Source: Gordionus sp. m RMFG-2023 (Eukaryota > Nematomorpha > Gordioida > Chordodea > Parachordodidae). From it: 64,000 nt of DNA. Positions 1-10,899 of the stretch are shown in pieces. Location of the stretch: positions 30,614,508-30,678,507 of the forward strand of contig NC_088776.1 in NCBI RefSeq assembly GCF_954871325.1. Reading direction: 5' to 3'. Every line of letters starts with the position of its first letter. Within the stretch, counting starts at the first letter, position 1. Below the pieces are notes generated by a model. It was not told the origin of the DNA, searched no databases, and saw only the letters and a list, made by a program, of their open reading frames with translations. The position numbers and the translations under genes are program-made.

Positions 1-1458
1 TAATAACATTTCGGTACTGTCATCCCCAAGTCTAGAGCGACGATCAGAAAGTATAAGCTTTGCCATACTAAATAATCGTTCAGCACTAGCACTTGAGGGC
101 AACACAATATTAAATTTAATAAATAAACTTTTTATATGAAAAAAATCATCAAAAATATTTAAATTAGTATTTTTAGATTTAAAAAAGCATCTAGAGGTTC
201 AATAATATTATTATTATTTATTTCAAAAAAATCGTCTATGGAAGGCTGCGGTTTAGATCTTTCTATAGTATCGTGGTTAGGCATGCCATTTTTTAACGTT
301 ACCATCAGCCTATCAAGTTGCCCTTTAGATTCAGTCAAATTAATGTACTGCCAATTTAACTTGAAACTAGGATGAACGATAGCATCTATCACATTATCAT
401 CATCATACAGATCTGGAAATCTTATCCACCAAGGATAATGGTTGAACTGTATCTATTATAAAGTTCATAATGACTTTGTCAGCCAATTTTTGGTATACAC
501 CAGGGGTTGATGACTCCAAATTAGTTAATAAATTTGATTTGGAAGTGGGTTTATCTTCTTCCATTACCCCAAAACTTTTGAGATATTTTTCAATCTCTTT
601 ATAATTTGAAGTGTGCACAGGCTAAAATTATAAAAACTTAGAATAAAAATTATGTAGGAGATAAGTACATAAAAATGATTGAAATAACTATTTTAAAATG
701 TTTTAAATAATTTAGATAAAATTTATGAATATATAAAAAAAATGATTGAAATAACTATTTTAAAATGTTTTAAATAATTTAGATAAAATTTATGAATATA
801 TAAAAAAATGATTGTTTTTTTATTTTAATTTATTTTAAAAATTAAAGATTAGCCTACACATTGATATTAAATTTGTTTAATATATTACCTTTAAATGTTT
901 TTTCAAATTAAAGCTGCTCGTATGATTTGAAGAGATAATTTTGCGGCACACCTTGCACCGAAACCTATATCCAGTATTAATTTTTTCTTCAAGGTTAAAG
1001 TATTTCTTGAATTTTGTGAAAGGATCATCTATATTTTGCTCATTTTCCAAAGAAATTTCAATATCTTCAACAACCTCACACATAACAAGATTTATAATGC
1101 TTAATATAAAATGTAAAATGAAATATAAAATAAGATAAAAGCAAGGACATACCAATAACGGAATTTCAAAAATATATAATTTAATGAATGCGTGAAATAT
1201 AAATTAAATACAGACTGCTATTTAACAACTGTTTATATCTAATATATAACAATTAATTATATTTTTAAATATAAATTTCAAAATTAAATTAAATAAAAGG
1301 ATTATAATTTTAGATTTTATAAAAAATATATTTTAATAATTTTTAGATGTATTTATTATGTAAAATTGAAAGTAGCGAGCTACCGCTATCGCTATTTTTT
1401 AAAAAAAGTAGCGCGCTATAGCTACCGCTACTGAAAGCGCGCTATTTTAACAACACCA
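1..1458 (-). mobile_element. hAT transposon 1, internally deleted, running off the left edge
   Basis: Three minus-strand pieces of a hAT transposase are visible. A BED-type zinc finger lies in 877-1155 (CKVC, then HTSSFNLKKHLK). A helical stretch follows at 403-618 (FIIDTVQPLSLVDK), typical of the region before the RNase H-like core. The C-terminal dimerization block lies in 1-392, with SSASAERLFSMAK read at about 50-105. Only about ten bases separate the second and third pieces, where several hundred codons of catalytic core are expected, so the core is deleted and the copy should be non-autonomous. The 5' end carries GC-rich subterminal repeats (GTAGCGCGCTA type) at 1,365-1,445 and a terminal AACAACACCA near 1,458. 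The 3' end lies outside the window. Confidence 0.75.
671..820. repeat. 67-bp tandem duplication inside hAT 1
   Basis: A 67-bp AT-rich unit beginning AATGATTGAAATAACTATTT occurs at about 674 and 741, and a third partial start (AATGATTG) appears at 808. It lies between the BED-finger piece and the next transposase piece, probably in an intron or a decayed linker. Confidence 0.8.
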
Positions 1459-1806
1459 CCCAAGATATCCCTTTGGCCATAAGTCAAAGTGTTTCTTGTT
1501 TTGCACATAATTTACAGTTGTTTATTTTTTACATTGAAAATATTGATTTTTGAGATTTATTCTAACAGATGATAAATAAATGTTGATCCAAATATTAGAT
1601 TGGTTATCAAATCAGTTTTATATGAATATTAAAAAAATATTGCAGTAAAAAATTTGTTAATTGGCACACAGCCTTAGTTTATACTCTTATTCCTGATTGT
1701 ATAAAACAGAGCTGTGCTGATATTAAATATTGGATTGAATTTACCATTTAAAAAAAAATTGAATTGAGTCAATATTTTCAAAATATGATTTGATTATTGT
1801 TTTTAG

Positions 1807-4590
1807 TAGGGTTGTGAGCCCAACAAAATTTTTGCCCAGGTTAAGGTTCAGTTTAGGGATAAAAAAATAGGTGGGTTTGGTTCAGGGATATATTTATGAA
1901 GCCAGGTTTGGTTCTGGGTTCATTTCTGGTTTAGGAATTTTTGAATTGATATAAATTATAATTAAATAACTAGACAAATTTGGTAAAAAATAAATTTTTA
2001 TTTTATTTATAGACAAAATATAGTTAAAAATACAAAGCATAGTGATATATCAATTTTAAAATATTTATTTAGACATATTAGCATAATATCTTCTAAGAGT
2101 TGTTAGATCTTTAAACACTAACCTATAAATATATTTATGTGAAAATATGATAAATTAACTTTGGTTTCAGAAACAGCAAATAAGAATTAAGGTTGAATAT
2201 ATAAATCAGGGTGCTCCAGCTAGCAGACTCCTAAAAATGCTAAATATTTCCCTTCTTATCTAATCTTTTAAAATAGCTAAATTCGGTAATTGTAGTTTCA
2301 ATACTTATCTCTGCAATCGTTGGCCCTCTTTTAAGTATTTTCTCCTGCTTTAAGTTGTATCAATTTCTCTAGATCATCTTCCTGTAATAACTTCATTGGA
2401 ACTAATATCATCAGATAAAATCGGTGTTTGTTATCCTTTTAATCTGGCTTCATGAATTAATTTTTCACACAAATCTTATCATCAGTAAGATAAATGGCAA
2501 TTCCATAAAATAACAATTTTAATATAAATCCAAAATAATAATTTAACTTGTATCTTGGGTCCAGGTAGGGCAGCTAAGAGAATTTCATTCTTCATTATCC
2601 TTTTTTTCTGTTCAAAAGACAAGAATATAGCAACTGAGATGGTTTATATTTTTTTAGTTCAATGCAGCATTTTAACCAATCTGCATAAAAATCTGTGAAT
2701 ATTAACTGTTCAGATTGGAATCCTTTGGTTGCGATTTTTAGTGGTTTCAAAATTTCAACAATCGTTATTATCTCTTTTCAATCTTCAATCAATAAATAAT
2801 CAGACTGCTTTGAAAGGAAATCTTTGATATTGGATTTGAGTAAAATCAGCCTTTCTAACATATCATGGGTTGAATGCCATTGATGGCGATCTAACACAGG
2901 CTTAGGGTGTTTCATATTTTTAATAACTTTTGATAAGTGGGATGTCTTAATTTTAAATTTAAGCTCCTAGCTTTTGCATGAGTATCCACAATGGGTGATA
3001 ATTTTATTGCATCTTGAAGTACGAGCTGAAGTGTATGAGCTGCACAACATACACTATAAATCAGATAAGATAAAATAGTTGATAAGAGTGTTCCACTTAT
3101 CATCAATATCATATTTATATACATTGACATCCATATTTTCATCATCTGCTGATTCACTCATTATATCATAATCAATTTCAAGTGCAAAAGCTTTATAGCT
3201 TTGTAAAATTTGCACCTTTGTCAGAAATAATTGTGTATATTAGTTCAATATTAATTTTAAATTTTTGTAAAGTTTTTAGTATATTCTCTTTTATATTATC
3301 CTATACTTCTTTCTTTCAGCTCTACAATTCCAAGAGTTCTCATATAATAGACTTGATATAAATTGAATATTTACACCAAGAATTGACCTGTCTAGTTTTT
3401 GAACTGCAATCAACTTTTAAACTTATTAGTTTTCCTTCTACTTCTTTTGATATTTTGTCTGTAATGGATTGGGCTAGTTCTATTAATAATTCGGGATAAA
3501 ATTTCTTTGTTAATAACTAAATTTAGCTGAGATAAAATGGATTTATGATCCTTTAAAATCTCGAATCCTCAAAAATTGAAAGAGACCAACCATTTACAGT
3601 AACCATAGAACTCATCAAATCATCATATGTTAAATTTATAGATTTTTTTGGGAAAACGGTTTCTATATTAATTTTGTGGTTTTTTGCAAATAACGTTTTA
3701 TATGTTTTTTCATTCAAATAATTTAGATATTCATTGTTGTGATTATTTTCCAGATGTCTTTCTAAATTTGACAAATGATTACCAGATATTTTTAATTTGC
3801 AAAATAAGCATACTGATTTATTTTCTATGTATCAGTAAAATGCTGATCTTAAATCTATATAATAAAATGGTGGATTGCGGAACATTTATTAAAATTTCAA
3901 ATAAAAGAGTTAAAGAGTATAAATTTTTTAAATAGCATTGATTTCATAGAAAAAAACAGATATATGAATTTAATTTCATATATAATATGCACTTCATTAA
4001 TATATGGTAAAAATTAATCTGAACAAAAAATAAATGATTAGTATATATAAATTTTAATAAGTTTATAAAAACTACCTTACATCTTTGTTTTAAAATTTTT
4101 AAGTTAGATTTTGAGAATTCTTTAAATTAACAATATCCATTATAATTATTTTTTTTGACTTGTTGACTTTCATTTTCCTCTAATTAATAAAATTAATAAT
4201 CTTTGAGAATAAGTTAAAAATTAAAAATAAATAGCTTAAATGTATTTGTTAAAAATTTATTAACATCCAATAGTAATCTTTGAGAATAAATTTTAAAAAT
4301 GACGTAAATGAATTAAGTTGTTTAAAATTTATTAACACTTCACTTAATTGGAAATTCGAAAATATTATAAAATCTCAATCAAATTATTTTATATTTGCAA
4401 TTATATAAATATCTTAATATATGATTTTAAACAATACACTGAACCTGGTTGAACCCCGGTTCAGAAAAATTCTTGGGTTCGGTTTAGGGTTTTGAAAATT
4501 TTATAAGCAAGGTTCAGTTTAGATTCGGGTTCAGATTTTTCCCAAAAACATTAGTTTTCTTCTCCGGGGTTGTGTACGGTTCGAATCCTT
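1807..4590 (-). mobile_element. hAT transposon 2, copy A (decayed)
   Basis: Minus-strand transposase pieces: a BED finger near 3,690-3,830 (SVCLFCK, then SNLERHLENNH) and a core segment at 2,912-3,157 (CCAAHTLQLVLQDA and LRHPTYQKLL), the usual block around the conserved hAT histidine. Further pieces around 2,640-2,910 resemble the continuation (DMLERLI). The ends are rich in GGTTCAG-type repeats (about 1,840-1,930 and 4,440-4,545). A second copy with the same order lies at 21.9-24.0 kb; strong local identity such as the shared CTTGGGTCCAGGTAGGGCAG (2,553 and 21,967) shows both belong to one family. Exact termini and target duplications are unclear. Confidence 0.7.
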
Positions 4591-5120
4591 GGTTTTTAGT
4601 TATTTATTTATTATTTTATGTATTTAATTTCATAATGATAAATCAAAATGGAATTTTTAATATTTGAAACTGGAATTATTTTAGAAAAAAGATTGAAAAA
4701 TATAATATTATTTCATTTGCAACAAGAAAAGGATTTAAAAGTATTTAATGATTCACATTCAACCATAAGTATTACTCATATTATAAAAGTTTTATAACTT
4801 TTGTGGAATAAAAAAACCAAATACCCTTAAATATTTGTAACATGTACCAAATATCACTTTGACTATAAGAAACGGAAAATTTAAAAGTGTTTCCTGTTTT
4901 GATCTTAGTTTATTTAAGATTTTTAGATAAAATTAGAATATTGATTCTTTTTATGATATTCATTCAAAGATAGGTAATAAATAAAAATCAATCTAAATAT
5001 TGGATCGGCTCGGATTGGTTTTATATGAATATTGGATCGGTAAGTGAAAAATTTGTGGATTGGCACAACCCTTTTTAAAGTTTTTCAAAAAATATTTATT
5101 AATCCAATTTCATAAATTAA

Positions 5121-5501
5121 AATAAATCATATATTAAAGATGTTTATGGTCTATATCATCCATTCCCATTAACCAAACACATCCTTAAATCCATAAATCT
5201 CAATGATACATTTGAGTTAAAAAGGTATGTTAAGATTTTTCCTTTTCCTGGATTCGGAAGTTTTCGACTTCATTCAGATGGGCAAAGTCTATATGTAACT
5301 CATTCAACATCTATTCCATATAAAATGTCTTCAAGAATAGAAGAGGCAAAAGATGCGCAACGATTAAAACGTTCTTCTACCGAGTCTATCATATTATATG
5401 GCCCAAAGCGTGATAATCATAATAGGCCTGATGATATATTTCAATTGCGGAATTCAAAAAGAAAGGTGAATTTTTCAATGCTAAATAAACCAGGGACCTA
5501 A
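5121..5501 (+). CDS. unidentified open stretch, possible host exon
   Basis: An open frame of 126 codons with normal-looking, mixed codon content in a region where most frames are closed quickly. It has no convincing start codon. A possible acceptor (TATTAAAG) precedes 5,140 and a possible donor (GAAAG then GTGAAT) follows 5,465, so it may be an internal exon of about 326 bp; the frame otherwise stops at 5,499-5,501. Readable segments include FPFPGFGSFRLHSDGQSLYV and PKRDNHNRPDDIF. I do not recognise the family. It could be a host gene exon or a captured or decayed transposon gene. No partner exon was identified nearby. Confidence 0.35.
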   Translation, partial: NKSYIKDVYGLYHPFPLTKHILKSINLNDTFELKRYVKIFPFPGFGSFRLHSDGQSLYVTHSTSIPYKMSSRIEEAKDAQRLKRSSTESIILYGPKRDNHNRPDDIFQLRNSKRKVNFSMLNKPGT

Positions 5502-5792
5502 GGCATATTTTTACATTCTGTTCCAGGTCCCCTATTATAAAATTATATTTTTTTAATATAAATTTCAATTAGAATTGAAAATATTATTAAAAATTAGATA
5601 TCTACAAAACTTATTTGAGTTTTTAAAAAAGTTAAATTTTTGAAAATATTATGGTGAAAATTTTCAAAACTTGATTTTCTGAAACAAGAATTTAAATTTA
5701 ATATATCGATATTTACATTATACATCGACCCAAACTGGAAGGTGGAGATTTAATATTTTGTGTTCTGGCTTGGCTTGGGGAAAAAGTCATGA

Positions 5793-6011
5793 ATGAAGAA
5801 AAATAAGAAAAATGTTGGATTAAAAAATTTTAAAGGGAATGTTAGTGCCTCATTGGGATATAAATCAGGGACAAGGTTGTTTGATAATAAGGAAAGGAAA
5901 TGGGAGAATGGAAGAATCATACAGAATAGGGAATCAAAATTAAATCAGGTCAATTTGGATAATAGGGTTCTTGTGGTGAGGCATAACGATCACCTCAAGA
6001 TTAGGAAATAA
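5793..6011 (+). CDS. small lysine/asparagine-rich ORF, function unknown
   Basis: A 72-codon frame starting MKKNKKN and ending HNDHLKIRK, strongly basic and polar, with no membrane segment. It lies about 290 bp downstream of the unidentified open stretch on the same strand. Local base composition is less AT-rich than its surroundings, which is the only reason to mention it. It could be a second exon, a fragment of a retroelement ORF1, or chance. Confidence 0.2.
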   Translation: MKKNKKNVGLKNFKGNVSASLGYKSGTRLFDNKERKWENGRIIQNRESKLNQVNLDNRVLVVRHNDHLKIRK

Positions 6012-6357
6012 AAGAAAAATGTTTAGAAGGTTTAGGTGTTACGGATAGTTGTATTAAAAGATATATAATCGGATTATATTCCGGCTGTTATAACATTGGC
6101 TTATAAAGGGAAGGGATGAGTATTTTTTCTATTTTTCGGGTTTCAATTTAAGACAAATTTTTTGGGGTTCAATTTTGACAAGTTATACCAATATAAGTGA
6201 TCTGATTGAGAGAGGCTCATGCCAGAGAGAACGAAAAGTTTTTTTGTTATGTTTTTGTTTTAATTATTAACATTGTGTTAAGTGAAAAAGGAATTGTAGG
6301 TATTGGTAGAAATTTTTTTTCCCATCGGCAATGTCTGCCAGATGTTTGTGTTGGTTT

Positions 6358-8449
6358 TAGAAGTGGGCGCGGGCCTAATTTTTCATTCACGGCCCGCCCG
6401 CTCAGGTGGCAATAAATAAAATTTACGCCCATTCACGCTTACCACTAAAAAATTTCCGACCCGACCCGCTCGCTCACGACAAGCAATATTATTCACGCAC
6501 GTCACGCCCGAAAATTCACGGTGTTTTTAAATTTTTGAAAACTATTACTATAATTTTACACTTTTTTGAATTCATTCTATTTATTTCTCTAATTTCATGA
6601 TCCATATTAATAACAAAAAATAAATATAATCTATAAATCGAAATTTATTTAGAAAAAGAAGAATGTCCATCTTTTTTTATTTCAATTGTGTACGCCCTTC
6701 CTCTAATAAGAGATTGGCTACAGAAAATAACCTATCACTAGAAGCCGAACTTGCAGCTGACAAAATTTTACTCGATAATTTTCTCAAAAAAGGAAATAAA
6801 TATTCCTGCTTCCAAAACTTCAAATATTGTTTTGTTATTTATCTTATATGAATTTTTTAAGTTTATCCTCACAGCCTTCTTCGATGATGTTGATGCTTCA
6901 TCAGAATCATCTAGAAATTCTCTAATGAGTGTAGGATGAATTAGAAAAGTGATAGTTGGTATTGACCATTTAGAATATACGGTTTTTTATGAGTTTAGGA
7001 TTCTAATTTTACATCATTTAGCATTTTTAAGATTGTTTTATATATATCATTTTCTTCTTTAAATTCGGATGTAGAATTAAGCCTACCTTATGTAGTGGCT
7101 GCATAATAATCTTTTAAAGGAAATCTTGTTCTGTATTTTAAGGTTTTGATTATTATTGTATCACGTTCATAAAGTTAACAAAATTTTACTAATTTTTGTT
7201 TCCATAGACAAACTTCATTTATTTTGGGACGATAATCTGCTCTCAGATTATCCGAGCATTCTTTAAATATTGATAAAAATTTATCTAACTCGCGTATGAT
7301 GCTGATATCAATTATGGCTAATCTATTTAATTCTTGCTTGCTAAACAAGTACGCCTGTATTTCAGAATATGATTTTAAGAAACTCTGCATCATCAAATAT
7401 TCATTCCATCTCGTTATTCTCGCTGTTACATCTTGTTTAAGGGTGTGGTTTAGTTTGCTATTAGCTGTAGATTGTTTGAAATATAGTACTATTTTTTTTA
7501 CACCATTTATATTTAAGGCTATTTCAATTAAATAATTGTCAAAAAACATAATGCATAATATTATTTGATGCTAGCGTTTCGTCATCTTTGAGTGCACTTA
7601 TAAGATTTGCTCCGTTATCACTCACAAGTCACAACTATACATTTTTTTAAGTAATTTTCTACTTCTGTACATTCTCCTAAAATTGAATTGACTGCACTTT
7701 TAATTTTGACGTTTTTTTTATCCATTGCCCTTGTGGCCAAAATTAATATTTTTAATTTAAAATCCTTAATGATAATATGTCCTATAATGGTTAAAAAACT
7801 TAGATTTTTATAGTCATCCGTCCAAATATCAGTGATTATGGACAAGTAATTATTATAGGTCATGCTTTTATTCTTAAAATTTATTTCATAATATATTTTT
7901 GGACCTATAGTATTCATGAGTTTTTCGGTTCACAACTTTTTATCCATATGTAACACCAGCATTTATCTCTTGGCCTAGCTTGTAAAATCCTTCACTTTCT
8001 GTTGCATTTAAAGATTGAAGATCTTTACAAATAAAATATAACTGACTTTTCTGTAAATTGTTTAAGCAAAATTTAGCATAAATTCTCGCGATAAAAAACA
8101 CCTAAACATAAAAAAGAAAATAGAACTAACGAAATGATACCGGATGTTGTTTATAAAATGCGGAAGATTTTTAGTTTTCATAAATTATTCTTTTTTTAAA
8201 GAGAAACTAAATTAAATAGGAAAATATATAATATAATTATAAAATTGCAAATTTATATTTATAAATAAACAATTTTAAAATAAAAATTTCCGTGATTCAT
8301 GGGAAATTTATGTTCACGCCCGATCACGCCCGGGGAAAATTTTGGGAAGGCCCGTCACGCCTCGGAATTAAAATTATATTCACACTCACGCCGTGACCCA
8401 CCGTGACACGATGGGTCACGCGTAATTTCACCGCCCGCGCCCACCTTTA
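6358..8449 (-). mobile_element. hAT transposon 3 with 8-bp target duplication
   Basis: Termini are TAGAAGTGGGCGCGGGC on the left and its imperfect inverted partner (reads TAAAGGTGGGCGCGGGC on the minus strand) on the right. They are flanked by identical 8-bp duplications GTTGGTTT at 6,350-6,357 and 8,450-8,457. Both ends contain GC-rich CACGCCC/GGCCCG repeats. Minus-strand transposase pieces run N to C: 7,618-7,917 (SIITDIWTDDYKNLSFL, the first core block), 7,175-7,549 (TRWNEYLMMQSFLK, the conserved TRWNS-like segment), and about 6,690-6,930, with the dimerization signature ASSASSDRLFSVAN read at about 6,710-6,755. The order is right for a whole hAT element, but the frame is broken in several places, including inside the dimerization domain. 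Length 2,092 bp. Confidence 0.85.
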
Positions 8450-8457
8450 GTTGGTTT

Positions 8458-9230
8458 ATATTTCTGTAAGTTTTGAAAGGCAGTAGAAAAATATTTTTTT
8501 TTCTCGCTTGTAATTTACATTTTTGTCCCCGTTTTATTTTCTCATTATACGACAACTGCAGTAATGAAAAGAAAGAGAAATGATGTTGAGATTTTTTTAT
8601 CTGATTTTATGTTGTGGTCATACGTAAAAGTACATATTTGTTGGAAAGAAAGTACATTATCAATTTGGTGAATGATTTTTTTTTCGCTTCATAACATATT
8701 AAAAAGAGAATGTTCTTTGGATCGTGATAATAACTTTCGTTTATGGAATAAAAGAGGAGAGTTACTAGTAATAACATTTGGTAAAAAGAGAGGTTTTTGT
8801 TTTTATTAATAATGAAGATCATTGATCGATAAGAATGATTTTTCGATAAATATTTCTTTTTCTCCAGCCCTTCTGTTGTATTTTTTTCTCTTATTTATTT
8901 TTATATATATGATGGTTATTTGTGGCGCAAAGAAAAAGTAAAAGATTAAAGTTGCTTTTAATTTTGTAATGAACTTTAGGGATGAATAATAACTTAACTG
9001 GTGATACACATGACTGGTTAGTTGTTTTTATGGATAAATTTTTTTTCCCTTTTATTGGCATAATTTGTTTATTTATATATTTTTTTAATTCCCCAAAATT
9101 GTAATAATATAATTTTGTTGAAAAAAAGGCCAAAAAATAAATTTTCTTTTTGTACAAAATTTACTATATCTTCATAATCACATTTGGTCAATTATAATTC
9201 CAAAAATGTCAACATGAAATTGCTATAATT
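8458..9230. other. no gene seen, AT-rich spacer
   Basis: Low-complexity AT-rich sequence. The minus-strand frames here are lysine/phenylalanine/tyrosine-rich and look like composition artefacts. No RNA gene or repeat end was recognised. Confidence 0.5.
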
Positions 9231-9244
9231 TTGAAAACAACGTA

Positions 9245-9420
9245 TTCCGATACGTATGATGCGTCTTTTCAAGCTATTTATCAAGCCAACAATGAGGGAA
9301 AATCATCGTTTACCCAATCGTTTCGGAACAATTCCGATACGTATGATGCATCTTTTCAGTTATTTATCAAGTCAACGAAGAAGGAAAATCATCGTATACC
9401 CGACCGTTTCAGAACAATCC
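9245..9420 (+). repeat. two tandem copies of an 87-bp unit
   Basis: The unit starts TTCCGATACGTATGATGC at 9,245 and again at 9,332, with about 10 percent divergence. The period of 87 is a multiple of three, so one plus-strand frame (9,231-9,479) repeats SDTYDASFQ in register. Differences between copies include synonymous-looking and frame-neutral changes, but two copies are too few to argue for selection. No known protein family is evident. Confidence 0.75.
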
Positions 9421-9479
9421 TTATGGATTTCAATATTCATCACCAAATAAAGGTGTTAAGGAAACCATTCTCAGTTTGA

Positions 9480-10056
9480 CGATTAAAAAAATATTGTAAA
9501 CCGTCATTATTCAAATACGTATGTAATATTATATAACTTTTATTTCCTGGGGTGAAAGCCTCTGGCCCCTAAAGGGGTGGCATGTCATCGCTGTCTTATT
9601 TTATATCGATAATTATATATATTTATAGAATGTCAATCAATTTTTTATGAACATTTTTCTTGTTTTCTTTTATAAAAATATCATTTTTTTATTTTTGGGA
9701 AATTATGATAAAAATTTTTAATTATTTTATTTTTGTGAAATTAGAAATTTTTTTTTAAAAATATTATCGAAAATCCCTCATTATTAAGAATTAGTTTTTT
9801 TTTTATCTAGGTTCATTTTTATATTGAAGTTAAGTACTTTTTTTTTATTTTGAAATTTAATCGTAAATTTTATCAATAATATTAATTTTGTAGTCTTCTT
9901 AATTCTGTAAGTTTTTATAAGCTGTGCTTCTTGTTAGTTTTATAATTTGTAAATTTTTGTTAGATATATATTCTTAATATCAAATAAACAATATATTGAC
10001 TTATATCATAATTTTGAGAAGTTATAGCCTCTTGTGGCTCTGAGACCGGTAAGGTA
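9480..10056. other. no gene seen
   Basis: AT-rich spacer with a short GC-richer segment at about 9,548-9,590 that includes a near-palindrome (TGGCCCCTAAAGGGGTGGC). This could be the end of an unrecognised small element. Confidence 0.4.
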
Positions 10057-10530
10057 TTATTTTTTAAATTTATAGGGTTCGAATAGTTTAGATGGTGATT
10101 TTTCTAATGTTGTCTGAGTATTGTCTATAAAAATTATGGGTAAATAATCGATTTCTTTAAATATATCAGAATTATAAGGATATATGTTCTTTACTTCAAA
10201 TATATTTGGTTTAAAAATTTTTTTTTTAAAAAAAATTTTCAAGCCCGGTTTGACCCGGGTATTTTTTTCTGCAGGTCTCTGATAAAATGATCAAAAATCT
10301 TTTTCCTTGGGAAAAGGAACTTAGGCGGGATCACATTCTTTACGGTATTAATAGGGAGAACTATGGGTACTATGGTTCCTCTTTCAGCAGATGTCATAGC
10401 AGCAACTTGATTTTGATTTTTCTGAGCTATTATTTTACTCGGGATTTCTACAATTGTTAATCCACTTTCATCCATATTGTATATTACTGATAGTGGCAGC
10501 TTACATTTATCAAGAATATCTTTTTAGAGG
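10057..10530 (-). mobile_element. pogo/Jerky-like DDE transposase remnant, internally deleted
   Basis: Reading leftwards on the minus strand from 10,475, the frame YNMDESGLTIVEIPSKII is followed by MTSAERGTIVPIVLPIN and PPKFLFPRKK. This is the first catalytic-aspartate region of pogo/Tigger/Jerky-like DDE transposases (NVDETG...V..P..I, SAERG...V, P.F.FPR in the family). After FDHFIRDL the conserved middle with the second catalytic aspartate (DNHxSH type) is missing. A tail (DIFKEIDYLPIIFIDNTQTT, about 10,110-10,170) resembles the region after the catalytic domain. It is therefore a deleted copy. No terminal repeats were found. Confidence 0.7.
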
Positions 10531-10723
10531 CTAAAAAATTAATCCACACCAGATTTATTAAATATATAAAACCTCGCCCACTATTTTAAGTTCACCCCAA
10601 TTGGGTGGTTTTCTTATTATATTTTACTACTACTTGATAGACCAATTCTTTAACCTAAATAAAATGCACAATAATATATAAATTAAATGATTTATAACAA
10701 GAGTTTAAATGGTGAAAAATAGG

Positions 10724-10751
10724 ATTAACACAATGAGATCATTGTGTTAAT
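10724..10751. repeat. 28-bp near-perfect palindrome
   Basis: Arms ATTAACACAATGA and TCATTGTGTTAAT surround a central GA. A direct repeat with core TCATACTTAAAA follows at about 10,800 and 10,890. Together they suggest remains of a small inverted-repeat element rather than a regulatory site. Confidence 0.6.
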
Positions 10752-10899
10752 GTTCTCATTTAAAATAATATCACTATTCACAATACTAAATTGAAAATAA
10801 AATATTCATTTCATACTTAAAATTTATTAACTTGTTTATAGATTCTCATTTTGATAATGTTCTCATCATTTAAAATAATGTAATTTAAAATATTCATAT

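Noticed and set aside
4579-4589. Perfect tRNA B-box word GGTTCGAATCC
   Set aside because: No A box at tRNA distance and no cloverleaf arms; it lies among GGTTCAG-type hAT end repeats.
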